NCBI GenBank assembly: GCA_028023455.1
Contig: JAQFVV010000966.1
Span: 17,215 to 81,214 of the forward strand
From: Epiperipatus broadwayi
Lineage: Eukaryota > Onychophora > Udeonychophora > Euonychophora > Peripatidae
DNA length: 64,000 bases
Direction: 5' to 3'
Below the pieces are notes generated by a model. That model was given only the letters and a program-made list of their open reading frames with translations. It ran no database searches and was not told the origin of the DNA. A program made the position numbers and the translations under genes. Positions 36,640-48,400 of the stretch are shown in pieces (position 1 is the stretch's first letter; the number at the start of each line of letters is the position of its first letter).

Positions 36640-37235
36640 AGTATAAATATAAATATATTTAAAAATATTGCATGATAATTATAGTAATAAAAGTTAAAGT
36701 GCAAATATAAATAAAGAGTTGTAGCGAATATAGATATATTAGTTTAAATAATATGTAATAGAGGAAACTAGGGTATAAGATTTTTTTTACTTTTAAAAAA
36801 TTAAAGTAAAAGTGATTAAGTTAAAATATTACAATATTTATAGTTTTTAGATATTAAAAATAATAAATATAAAATATTATTAATAACAGAAGAATGAATA
36901 AAAAATAATAGATATTACATGATTTGAAAATTTAAAAAAAATATTAATAAATGAATTAAGGTTGAACTAAAAATTATATGAAAATAAAATTAAGTATTTT
37001 ATTAAGTTGGAGTTAATAAAACTAAAGTTTAAGCTTATAAAGAATAGAAGTAATTAGGAGATTATTAAAAATAGTAAAAATAAATAATATATTTAAACTA
37101 ATAGTTATTCAAGAATATGCATATATGCAGTCAGGAATACACATGTATAATTTATATTTATATCGTATATTTTATATTAACTGGATTATTTTATTTGTGT
37201 TGATTATATTTATATCTGTTTTATTATGTTTTGTT
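36640..37235. other. Unassigned A-rich DNA inside PLE 2
   Basis: Very A-rich with (AAT)-like drift; may be decayed PLE 3' sequence. No readable block. Confidence 0.4.
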
Positions 37236-37427
37236 ATATTTTATGTTTTTTTTTGTTTATATTTTTTATGATCTTATTTATATAATTATGTATTTTATTT
37301 TGTTCATTATATCATAACACTGAAGAAGACTGCAGGACAATCAAAACATAGAATTGTGTATGAATATTTGTATAATAAAAGATTTTTTCTAAAAAAGTGT
37401 TCAAATTAGAGTGAATAAATTGTATTT
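37236..37427 (+). repeat. Right inverted end of PLE 2
   Basis: Inverse of 31527-31712. It carries CTGAAGA (37320-37326), hairpin GACTG/CAATC with loop CAGGA, then AAAA where GAAA is expected. Confidence 0.7.
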
Positions 37428-37489
37428 ATATAAGATATTACAGCAAAATAAAGGAAGTGGTGAATTTGGTAATAAAGTTCTTATATTCT

Positions 37490-38300
37490 TAAAAATATTT
37501 TTTAAAATCCAACATTAGTGATTAGATTAGTGACGGAGTAATTTTTTATCTACAAAAATTTTATCTCAGTTTTATAAAAAATTTGTTACATCTCAAATTA
37601 CATGCTAAAAAAATAAAAATATATGGATATTATTTAAGTAATTTAGATTTTTCAAATTATGGAATTGTTTTTCAAAATAAAAGCTTCAGAGATTAAGGAA
37701 ATAGTGGAAGAGTTATTAAATGAAAATAAGAAGTAGAACTAAAAATAAATATTAAACAGATTAAAACAATAAAGTTCAATTGATTTTCTCTGAAGAAAAT
37801 ATAGATTGATAGTCATGAATTAGAAAAAAATACCAAATACAAATATCGTGGTCAGTGCAATTTGAAAAAATAATAAAATTAATGGGTTTCTTTTGATAGA
37901 AATAAATTAATATTAAAAAAGATATGCCTATGTGTTTGAAAAGAAAGATTTTTAGAAAATGTGTTTTATCAGTTTTTACTCATGAATCTGAGGTTTGGTC
38001 ACTTAACAAAAGAGCAATAGAAAGACTTCAGACTATTCTACAATGTATAGTCAGATTATATTTTGATTAGCAAAATGGATCAAGTGTAAAATATTTGAAT
38101 GAGAGAAGAATTGAAATAACATTTTTGAATAGGCTTATTGTTAAAAAAATAATAATAGATGGACAATTGAAGTTTTAAACTGAATTCAAAGAGATTGTAA
38201 AATGTCTAGAAAAAGAGTGCATTTGAGATTGATGAAGGAAATACAAAAATTTTTCGCAGTGATATGAAGAACAAGGGCTACAGATCTCAAATATTGTTAT
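37490..38300 (+). pseudogene. LINE RT C-terminal fragment (copy 3)
   Basis: 5'-truncated LINE of the same family as at 27.4-30.9 kb. Blocks: DGVIFYLQK (from GVRQGD.ISP), NKSFRD...EELLNENKK, then MPMCLKRKIFRKCVLSVFTH leading to ESEVWSLNKRAIERLQTILQ (about 37920-38040) and TIEVLN...CKMSRKRVHLRLM (38165-38235), the equivalent of 'W.GHI.RR..W....L.W.P...KR.R.RP'. Scattered stops. Confidence 0.75.
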
Positions 38301-38387
38301 TATTACAATTTAATCTGAAATCTCTGGAGTCACCCATCTCTTTTAGATATTAGAGTTATTTTTTCAATATCTTAGTATTTAATTTTT

Positions 38388-38660
38388 TTTATCACCTCTC
38401 ATACACACTTTAATACTATCTTTTTTATATAATTTGTTTTTTATTTTAATTGCAGTTTCAATTATCTTGCCATCTTCATCAGAGCTCTTATAAATTTCAC
38501 TTTTTTCTATACAACTGTTTCAGTTACACTTGTAGAGAGAGAAGTGAATTTTATAGCTCTGATGAAGACTGCAGGACAGATGAAATTGTAAGCCAAATAA
38601 AGAAAGATTTATATTAAGAAGATTGCATTAAAGTGTGTATGAGAAGATGATAAAAAAGTT
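38388..38660. repeat. Foldback with hammerhead-like motif on both arms
   Basis: The arms (38388-38495 and 38550-38660) are inverted copies. Each carries CTGATGA (minus 38482-38476; plus 38559-38565), a hairpin region with CAGGA- or CAAGA-type loop, and GAAA (minus 38459-38456; plus 38582-38585), as at the PLE 2 ends. A cleavage stem is not evident. Confidence 0.65.
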
Positions 38661-40342
38661 AATATATATGAATGTATGAAGAGAAATGCAAAAAATATAA
38701 AGAATAAGATATAAGAATATCTTAGTATCTACTATTATTATATCCTTTTTATAATATACCATTTCATGGCATCATTATTTTCCAAAGTAATTTCAAAACC
38801 TTGAATTACTTTATTATATTCGGATGCTGCAATTTTTTAATGCAACACTTATTTTTAAAAAATGCATAATTTTTTTAATATAATATTTTATTTCTTCCAA
38901 AACAAATGCATACTCAATAGACATATTATAACTGGAATAATCATGACTAGATTTCATCTAACTTTTATATCTCTGCTTGACCATAATATAATCAGTAAAA
39001 TATTTACTGCAATTACCAAGTACTTTCCCTAAATAGCATCTTCTTTAAAACATATAATAAAGTGTATTGATTATTATAATGCCATATAGCAAAATTTAAC
39101 AGCTTTTCACTTGCTGAATTCACATTTCTTAGAATAAAAACGCATTAATAAAATTATGTATAAAACTTTTCTACAAAATTTTATAGCCATTCTTAATTTC
39201 ATGTGGAAAAAGGTAAAATATTTAATCTCTTTTTCTATCAATATTTAAATTAAATTTATTTTTGCATCTTATATGTATAAATTTTAATAAAGTCATTTGC
39301 AATAAAATACTAGATTTTTTTGCATATGTGTAGATCAATTGATTTAATATAATATAATATAAAGTGATGATGGGAGTGGGATCATTATATTACACACATT
39401 CTTAGGAATTTAAAGTAATTGTCTGGAATAATGATTTCATTATACATGTATAACACATTCACATATTTCTAATTGTAACTCATATTCAAATTCATACTAA
39501 TCAAATGTAAACTCTGCAAAAAAATGTAAAACATACATATGTCACTATAGAAATACTGTAAGTATACCACGCATACATTAACAATTGAGTGACTGTCAAT
39601 GCAATATACTTGGTTCATAGTTATCAACTAATTGCTATGAAATAAAAAAAATGCAACTAATCCATTACTAAAATTTTGGAACATACTCAGTTTAACATTA
39701 CTAAACCACTGATTTAATATGTTATTAGAATTAAGAATGTACTATACTTATTATTATATGATTTATTACATACAATGCTAATTTTTTCATGGTAACAATT
39801 ATAACAGATGTTTCTCTTATGATAAAAGAAAACAGAATTCTGAGAACTAGATTTAAATCAATATATTTAAATACAGAAATGTTCTAAATTCGATATTAAA
39901 ATCCTTTGAAAGAACTTTTTTTAAAAAATTTTGTCAATTTAGAAATAAAAGTCAATACATTTTAACCACATTAATTGTAATCTTTGTTTTAATTTGACTT
40001 TATTAGAAAATGATTTTCATCACCTATATAATCAACCTTCATAATGACCTACCTTTATTAAATCTTTTATTTTCAACATTCCACTTTATATCTTACTCAA
40101 TATTTCAAAATAAAAATATCATTTGAATCCTCATATCATGTACTTCAATGGAATACATGATAATGAGTGAGTAAAGTATTTTTTACAAACAAATGTTTAA
40201 CAATAATTTTATAATCAAATTGATTCTTATTTCTAGAAACACATCTAAATATTTTAAGCATTGCTCAATTTTCACACTGGGTTTTGGTAAACTTGTTATT
40301 AATTAATCTTTAGATTTTGTTAAAGTATTAATTTCAGCTAAA
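38661..40342. other. Unassigned AT-rich DNA
   Basis: No gene or shared repeat recognised. The stretch is non-palindromic and non-tandem by eye. Confidence 0.4.
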
Positions 40343-40384
40343 CAATTGATATCAATAATATTTTTTTTTATAAAGTGCAAACAG

Positions 40385-40985
40385 TATTGAAATTAAAGTG
40401 AGAGACTGCAATCCTCTTGTGTTCATTACTATCTAAGAGCCAATCAGATTGTAAATACAAGACAGAGAATTTGACAAGAAAAGGGTGGTCCACCCTATTC
40501 TTTACTTGTCTTTCTATATATATCCTATCCAGTCTAAAGTACTTAAATCTGACAGCATGAATATTAAATATCTTCACACTTAACTCACTGAGTTTAAATT
40601 ACAAACATACAGTGTGAAATCCTATGATTTACTAGGCAGTAGTTTTAGATGTTATAACATGCAGTAACATATGTAAATTGCACTTTATAAAAAAATAAAT
40701 ATTATTTACATACGTTACTGCATGTTATAACATCTAAAACTACTGCATAGTAAATCTTAGGATTTCATGCTGTATGTTTATAATTTAAACTCAGTGAGTT
40801 AAGTGTGAAGATATTTAATATTCACACTTTCAGATCTAAGTACTTTAGACTGGCTTGGATATATAGAAAGACAAGTAAAGAATAGGGTGGACCACCCTTT
40901 TCTTGTCAAATTATCTGTCTTGTATTTACAATCTGATTGGCTGTTAGATAGTAATGAGTGCGAGAGGATTGCAGTCTTTCAATTT
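40385..40985. repeat. Long foldback, about 290-bp arms
   Basis: The left arm begins ATTGAAATTAAAGTGAGAGA, the right arm ends in its complement near 40985, and they meet around 40681-40703 at an A-rich loop. The arms are over 90% alike by eye. AATTGATATCAATA lies just outside both ends. No coding capacity. Confidence 0.85.
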
Positions 40986-41114
40986 AATTGATATCAATAT
41001 TATGGCCTCATTTGATAAGTGTAAATCCCATAAATTACTACATCATTTATAATCCATAAATATTTTTAAAAAACTTTTTAAAAATATGTTAATAAATAAA
41101 CATATTAAACCAGT

Positions 41115-41176
41115 AGTTTAATAACAGTTATGTGATTGCATATGAGATGGTGATCATGTGATGTTTAGTGGTAATA
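41115..41176 (+). repeat. Repeat T, tail fragment
   Basis: TTTAATAACAGTTATGTGAT ... GGTGATCATGTGATGTTTAG matches the 3' part of repeat T at 59640-59690. Confidence 0.7.
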
Positions 41177-43470
41177 AATAAACATACAATAAGCTGTTTT
41201 GCTGATATATTGAAATGTATGCGGCAGTTTATTCTAATGAATTTTTGATAACTGGTTGATGGGTTTTGCAATAATTGGAATTGTTTGTATTTGACATCCA
41301 AGATTGAAAATTATATGAAACTTCTGACATTATTGGACAAAAAATATCTTGTATATAAAAGATAAGTTGATGAGATATTTACATATGAGTATGGTTTAAG
41401 AACTTTAATAGAAAATATGTTTTAATTATTTGAATGATTATTAAATTTTCAGCAGACAATTGAATTTAAAAATGAGTATTTAAAATATTTAGTGGCATAA
41501 ATTTCTAAAATCAATAATTAATTTGATTATAAAATTTTTATAAAATCATTGAATGTAAAAAAATTTCTACAACTATTACCACCCTTTTCTGTAAATTAAA
41601 AGGTTTAATAATTTCAATTTCTTTTTAATATCGAGTTTTCATTTATATAAACTTGAATCTGATTCAAAGTTACATGTTCAATGATATAATAAAGATAGTT
41701 TATAATGAAAATTTTTTATATAGTTAATTGATGTTGATTTATAATAAAGTCACATTAAAGCAATATGTAATTAAAATTAATAACGGATGAATTTTATTGG
41801 TGTACATATCTAAATTATAACGATTTTTTTTTTAAAAAAATCAAAATTTTTTAGATAGAATAAATTAGAGATAGCATGAAAATATGCATTCTATTATATG
41901 CATTGAATCTAATTGTCCAAACAAGTCATTTAGCTAGTTTATTGAAATGTCTTAGGCCACATATTTGTCAATATAAAAAAATCTAAATCTAATCATCAAT
42001 TTATTTTTGTTTCATTTGTTATGAGAAACAATCCATTCATGATTGTTGATCTCAGGAAATTAGCTTTCAATACAATGACACAAATAATAGAGAAAGAAAA
42101 CTAAAAAGATCTGAGCACTTATTAATGTATTTTTCATTTCGTATTTATTTATTAACCTGAATCTGGTATATTATTTTAAAAATACATTAGTATTTTACAG
42201 TATTTTTTAATATTAATTTTACATATTTACACACATGTGTTTGTCAAGTAATACAATTTATAGAGAATCTCTACTTTTGATCTGAATCAAAATTGATGAT
42301 CATATATGAAACGATTGTTTAATAGAACTTTGATGCTTGTTATATTTTAGAAAATTCATCATTTTTAGAATAATTGGCATATTCTTAACATTTCTAATTT
42401 GTATTGATTTTTTATTGAAAGGCTATGTCATTTCAAACTATCTTATAAAATAAAAAAATTCTAATAAAGGTAGTTCAAATGATACTGCAATCATCATTCA
42501 CATAGATAAATTTTATGTATGCAATAGTTACAAAGCTTCTACTCTGAATTGGTATTATCTTCCTCATCATGATATTCCTATACCTTCTATATATACAAAA
42601 GATTTCCAATTCTCATAGCAGCCCTTGGGACTTTACCAATGAGAATCAAGCAAGTTGTCAGCATTTAGAATAAACAATATGTATTTACTTTATGACCCCA
42701 AGCAAGGAGGTACATTTCATCCAGAAAAATTGATAGCAAAGATTACCCCTAATTTATTTATGAACAATAGAATTCACTCTTACCTGCTAATTTAGTGATA
42801 TCGAATCATATTTCCCACAACCAGTATGAACTAAATGTAATTACATTTGGAATTCATATGCTTATAGTTAAAAGTTATTTTGTTATGAGATAGAATTTAA
42901 GGAAAAGCTGATTAAAGTCCTTACACTCAATATTTTGAATACAATATTAATAGAATCTTGCACCTTTCTATGATATATTTAAATAAACTCATAACAACAG
43001 CTGATAAAATATTAATCAAATGCAACTTCTTCCAGTTTGAGTTAAAACCAGAATATGTCTACAAAAAATACAAAATTAATGTCAAAAAAAATAGAGAGAA
43101 ACTAATTATCTATCACAGCTTTTCAACTTGCTAAAAAGTGGAGAAACATTATAAGAAAATAAATCTTTACAGTGACTTTTACATAAGCATGATTGTTGCA
43201 AAAGGACTACCAAATAAACTGCTGTTGTTTCCATTAAAATGATTTCACATCTTATATAGAGGACTCCTAATTTAGGTTTAATAGATCAAGAAAAAGCATC
43301 ACTATAGCACAACAAAAACTTCTAATTGACAAAAGTTATCTAATATCAATCTAATACTTCCAGGATACCAAAGAAATTTAGAACTTAAATCCAAAACATG
43401 ATGGCAAAATAGGTCAGAAACGTTATTTATATAGAAAATTTTATTTCTTTTTCATTTTATTCTATCTATA
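41177..43470. other. Unassigned AT-rich DNA
   Basis: A less AT-rich part (about 42540-42840) has no open frame or motif I recognise. Otherwise featureless. Confidence 0.4.
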
Positions 43471-43477
43471 TTATTAT

Positions 43478-43690
43478 AAATCACATGATCACCATTCTTT
43501 ATGCTTACACAAGCTGTTTACACAAAGGCAAAACTCTCCATACAGTAGTGCCACTCAGAGTAAGCACTAGATAAGAAAATATTATGCACAAACCTTCCTG
43601 CATCCATTGATTACTCTGGTTTGCACTGAATGACATTACTGTATGTAAAATTTTGCCTTTGTCTATATTACTAAATAGTAGTAGTTTGTA
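43478..43690. repeat. Repeat T, palindromic short copy
   Basis: CAAAACTCTCCATACAGTAG in one direction and, 100 bp on, the inverted equivalent. It consists of the inverted arm plus a matching 3' part and lacks the hammerhead. Confidence 0.75.
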
Positions 43691-44417
43691 TATGGTTGTA
43701 TTAAAATTATTAGAATTTAGATCTTAAACAAAATGAAACTGTAAGCTAGTTTGATTAATAGTTTATACAAATCATTGAAAATATAAACTTTCATCCTTTT
43801 GAGTATCAGTGATTGAATTATAATTCAAATAACAATGTTTAAGTTGGATAAATGTATCTAATTAATAGAAAAGCATTGATTTGAGAGAAATGGCATTCTT
43901 TAAAAGCTCATTACAGTGATTTCAATTTATTTGATTTTAAAATTGCTATCATAATACATGCATTTGGAATTAACAACTCTTTATATATATATTTTTCTGG
44001 AATATATAGGGTTATAAAAAATAATTAGCTTTATTAAAGGATTGAATTTTTAAAAACTTTGTAAAAGCAGTAATATTTATCCAAACTTTTATTTGAAATT
44101 TAATGGTTTAATTGATGGTTGTAATCCAATAATTAAGAAGGTGAAGTATATAATTATCACGGAGGTAAAAGATTCATGCTTTCAAAAATTAAAATAACTG
44201 AAAAATACAAGAATGTTAGAGAAAAAATTATTCATAATAATGAATTTAAAAATTGGGTATAATTTTAAAATAATTTCGATTTTTATAAAAAGTTTTTATA
44301 ACGAGCATTAATACGGAATTATAATAAAAAGTAACAATTTTTATATCAAAAAACATTTCCTCAAAAGATGGATTTTGTAAAAAAAAAAAAAAAAAAAAGA
44401 AATAATATAATATAAAT
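43691..44417. other. Unassigned AT-rich DNA
   Basis: Ends in a poly-A tract (about 44380-44400). Possibly decayed transposon sequence. Confidence 0.4.
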
Positions 44418-44620
44418 TAATACATTCTACAGTCTTAAACCTGCATTTATATTAATACATTGTACAAGCTTAAACCTGCTTTTATATAATATATGCAGGA
44501 TTCGAACTCAGACTTTCACACGACCCACTACTCTCAGTGACATTTCATATTGCTGACCCACCTAATCACACACATATTAAAAAGATAAATAATCATCAAT
44601 ATACGTATTTTATGCTTTAT
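44418..44620 (+). repeat. Repeat R, copy D (truncated)
   Basis: Two copies of TTAATACATT...TTAAACCTGC, then GGATTCGAACTCAGACTTTC and ATATTGCTGA, to the GATAAATAATCATCAATATA block. It stops about 60 bp before a PLE-like frame. Confidence 0.7.
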
Positions 44621-44682
44621 TTGATGTTTAAGTGTTGGAAAAGGAATAAAATTTGAGGGAAGCCATATAAAAAATATATAAA

Positions 44683-46150
44683 ATGGAAGTTATTACTGCC
44701 ATAGAAAGTGTTTATAAAATGCATTATGCTCGTGAAGAAGTGATATCTAAAATATCTTCATTTAATACTTTTAATATAAAATATGATGATTCGCTGTATA
44801 ACCAAATTGCTTTAATAAAAAAAAAAAACATTTACTTAATAATAATATTACATGTATTAAGGAGGATAAAGATGGACGATTGTGTTTAATGTATAAAGAA
44901 AAATATAAAGCAAAAGTTTATCACCAAATTGTAAAATTTAAATTATTAGATAATTATTCTGTTGATGCAGTAAGAATGAAGTTTATTAATTTTATAATTA
45001 CACCTTATTTAAATGAAGTATTTAATAGAAAATTTTATTTATTATTTATCGATCAACTGCAATTATGTCAATAATTTTTGGAAATTTAAAAGTACATAAA
45101 TTTACTTATTCGTCTTATGTTGGATTTTGTAGGTTGTACGTATTATTATGCATCAGTTTATGTTGGAAAGTTTTTGCAAAATAAATTGGAATTTGATAAA
45201 TATACAATTTTGTCTTTATTTGATTTGCTAAAAAAAAAAATTGATAATTTTGGCTAATGAAGATAGATTATTTATTTTGAATGTTGCAAAATTATATGGT
45301 TCTATAAAAAGAAAAGATTGATAAATATTTATATGATAAAGAAGTATGCAAATTTGTTAAAAATTTATTATTATTTATTGATCAAAATTAATTGCTACAT
45401 TTGAAGATCAATTGCATATGATGGATGAAGGTTGGCCAATGGGATTGCTTGTGCTACCTTTTATATATGTGGATATATGTTGTCATATTATGAAGAGAAT
45501 ATAGATATTGTTGGATTCCCCATTATAGCGCAACATCTTTTTTATATATTAAATTAGGCTTAAGTGAACTTTTACTTCTAAGGATAATATAAAATAAAAT
45601 ATCTTGATTTAACTTTATGGAGAGCAAATAATATAATTAATTATAAAACGTTTTTAAAACATTTATCAATTAGGGAATTTGTATATCTTAGGTCAAATGT
45701 TGTATTGTGTGTAAATTAGCTGAATTTAGAACATTTTCATTTAGAAATGATATTTTGTATAAATTTCAAAATGATGAGTTATCTAATATTGAAATATATG
45801 TGAAGAATTTATTGGAAGTGGGAACAAAATTTTTTTATTTACATTATCTACATTTATAAACAAATGGAAGAAGAAAAATATGGAAGAGAAATTACATAAG
45901 CTTATATAAATAATATTGTGTGTAGTAGGATTACATCATTAATATTAGATTATTTTAAAGTTGCATTTAAAGTGGGCCAAATACTAGTAGCCTTAATATT
46001 AATGGTAAAGATGTTAATAAAATCAATAAATGTAATGTTTTTATAAATGATATATTGTTGCAGATTAAATTACATTGGTTGAGACTAAATGTGCATTAAA
46101 AAGAAGAAATTGTGAACATGAATTGTTTTATAAGAAAATGCATTGTATTT
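44683..46150 (+). pseudogene. Divergent Penelope-like RT (PLE 4), decayed
   Basis: Fragments in order on the plus strand: MEVITAIESVYKMHYAREEV, then CIKEDKDGRLCLMYKEKYKA and KVYHQIVKFKLLDNYSVDAV (the place of the DKGN fingers motif). After a stop come IFGNLKVHKFTYSSYVG (PLE 'YGLPKIHKPxxPLRPI' block) and TYYYASVYVGKFLQNKLE. Further on are LSLFDLLKK, ANEDRLFILNVAKLYGSI (motif A region), DEGWPMGLLVLPFIYVDICC (motif B region) and KYLDLTLWRANNIINYKTFL with LRSNVVLC (thumb). The order is that of an RT with PLE-type blocks, but the wording differs from PLE 1 and 2, so it is a different clade. No catalytic YxDD could be read. Confidence 0.6.
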
Positions 46151-46471
46151 GCAGAATATGCACTAATTTATAATAGTGTTGTTTGCTTTAATAATATTTT
46201 TATTTTTCATGTAGAAAACGACTTGAAGAAAAAAAAAAAATTTTATGAATATAACAATATATTAAATTGTATAATTGTGTGAATATATATAATTTATGGA
46301 AAGTTAGCTATTCACTTGGGTAGTAGTGTTGTGTGCTTTTAATGAGATTTAAATATTGTTTAATTGCTACTCAAGATGGCATAAACTGAAATAAGCTGGC
46401 TATAGATAATATTCTGTTATTTATTTTATATAGGCATGTTGAATGTTGTAGAGTGTATTCTAGTGTATTTT
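46151..46471. other. Unassigned AT-rich DNA
   Basis: Could be the PLE 4 tail. Nothing readable. Confidence 0.4.
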
Positions 46472-46598
46472 GATTATATATATATATATATATTAACAAT
46501 AAAATAATAAATATAATAGTTAACTACCGTTATATTTATTATTTTTATAGTTATTACAATAGTTTTTAATTAACGGGCATTTTATTTGTAATATATAT
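46472..46598. mobile_element. Foldback family F, copy 2 (internally deleted)
   Basis: AACAATAAAATAATAAATAT and its complement with almost no spacer, then the family tail TTTAATTAACGGGCATTTTA. Only the tips of the 23.5-kb element remain. Confidence 0.75.
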
Positions 46599-46812
46599 GT
46601 ATATTGAAATAGAATATTTCATGGTACTTGTTTTGATGCATAGTAATATAGTTTGGGATAAAAAATTGTGTAAACAGATGGTTTGTAAGGACAGGACAGT
46701 ATTGGAGGCAGATGGTAAAGCTTATAAGAACATAAATTGGAGAGTAAGAGTTAAAGAGTTGAAGCGAGTTATGAAACAGATTAAGAGGTCATTCATCATT
46801 AAAGGGAAATAA

Positions 46813-47766
46813 ATTCTTTAAGTATATTTGCATGTATGTGTATACAGATTAAAATGCATTAATTGGTATAAATAATATATTATTAAGGGACAATAAATAT
46901 TTTTAATAGGTAATACATTTAGTAAATATATTTAAAAAATAATATATTTAAAAAGTAATCAAATAATTAGCTAAAGTCTATAATTTGATAACAATTTAAA
47001 TTCTATTTTTATATGTTTTAATTAAGTAAAAATGCTTTTAGTTTAATTTCAAAATAGAGGGCAGATTTAGAAATAACTACTTGAAGAAAATTGTTATCTA
47101 CTGATACTGCATGTAACAATGAGATTTCCAAGTTTTGATTATAAAAAAAAGATTAGAAGTTTTAATTTTTTTTTGTATGTAAGTAATTCATGTAAAATCT
47201 AATAATAACATTTTCTTGGTCAGAATGTTAAAGAATCAAGTGAAAAAGATTATTGTTTATTCCTGGATTAGCTACAGAAGGATAGAAAAAGAAGTTGCTG
47301 AGTAAATTTTTTGGCTGAACTGGAAAATTAAAAAGATTTTTTTACCTTATAAAGATTGCTCGATTTAAAAATGCCTATGTAAATAACTAAATGTTGTACT
47401 CCGCCTGTCTCCATGGAATTTGGAAAAAAAGAGTCTTTTTAAAATGTTTCTGTTCATATTTGATTGTCCGTGTTTCAGACATATAAAGTAAATGCTACAT
47501 ATAATAATGCACTGTTTTACTGAGATAATATGTTTATTTCTTTTAGCACTGATGTGATAGTTGCTGAATATCATATTATATTAATGACCTAGTATATTCT
47601 AAAAGGAACCTCATAGATTTCTTCAGTCTCAAAGAAGATTATGTCTTTAAATGTGATCAGACTATTGTAACTCTTTTATTTAATAGAAAGTCTTGTCTTA
47701 ATGTTTTAATGTTTCAACACAAGTCCAGTTTTATCTATGGTTATATTTATAAGAAATTTAATATAT
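46813..47766. other. Unassigned AT-rich DNA
   Basis: Nothing recognised; the frames at 46597-46812 and 47365-47574 carry no motif. Confidence 0.4.
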
Positions 47767-48178
47767 ATAATTCTTTGAAAAACAATACAATAATTAATAC
47801 AGTAAATAATATTTTAAAAACAAATATCTACTATAATTTAATAGAAGTACTTTAGACTATCTAAGTGGTCATTATTAACAATATTCAAATTCAATTACAA
47901 TATTCAAATTCAGTTACAAATTGAATTTGAATATTGTTGATAATGACTACTTAGATAGTTGAAAGTACTTCTATTAAATTACAGTAGATATTTGTTTCTA
48001 AAATATTATTTACTGTATTAATTATTTAAATGAGATATTTATTTATATAGTGTGATGTTTATGAATTGCAATAAACTAAAGATTAGCATTTCAAGCTACT
48101 GCACATGCACATTATCTTGAAATGCTGATCTTTAGTGTATTAATTATTGTATTGTTTTTTGAAAAATTATATATATTT
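47767..48178. repeat. Nested palindromes (foldback element)
   Basis: The outer arms TTTGAAAAACAATACAATAA / inverse close the unit at 47775 and 48165. Inside are a 100-bp-arm palindrome (about 47800-48030, centre 47905) and a second one (48075-48136) built on AAAGATTAGCATTTCAAG. Three stem-loops share one outer stem. Confidence 0.8.
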
Positions 48179-48211
48179 GTTTATAATTGGAATACAGACA
48201 TTGATTACTAA

Positions 48212-48217
48212 TTTATA

Positions 48218-48270
<53 letters not shown>
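48212..48270. repeat. (TA)n microsatellite
   Basis: A long uninterrupted TA run with one CA step at 48235. Confidence 0.9.
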
Positions 48271-48272
<2 letters not shown>

Positions 48273-48400
48273 TAGTCTGTTGAAATATCAGAATTTAATG
48301 GAAAATAATACATGATATAGCCCAAAAAGTTATAATTTATCTACATCATACAATCATGAAAATATTAAATATAATACATATATGTGTGTGTGTGTGTGAG
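48271..48400. repeat. PLE-type terminal repeat and (GT)n
   Basis: GCTAGTCTGTTGAAATATCA, then AATGGAAAATAATAC, CCCAAAAAGTTATAATTTAT and CATCATACAATCATGAAAAT; same family as 10.9 and 31.3 kb. Followed by (TGTG)n at about 48380-48398. Confidence 0.65.

Larger units (their letters stand above)
31527..37427 (+). mobile_element. Penelope-like retroelement 2 with inverted terminal repeats
   Basis: The left end (31527-31712) and right end (about 37236-37427) are long inverted copies. Both contain the block GTCCTGCA(A/G)TCTTCTTCAG followed by ATGATATAATGAACAAAATA. Between them, all on the plus strand, lie an N-terminal region (31741-32459), RT pieces (33773-34720) and a GIY-YIG remnant (34845-35460). 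A DNA transposon splits the N-terminal region from the RT. Repeats R and T follow the GIY-YIG part. PLEs are known for inverted or direct pseudo-LTRs. All frames are broken. Confidence 0.75.

Noticed and set aside
46597-46812. 71-codon plus-strand frame, Lys-rich at its end
   Set aside because: Overlaps the end of foldback F; no motif, no support for a gene.
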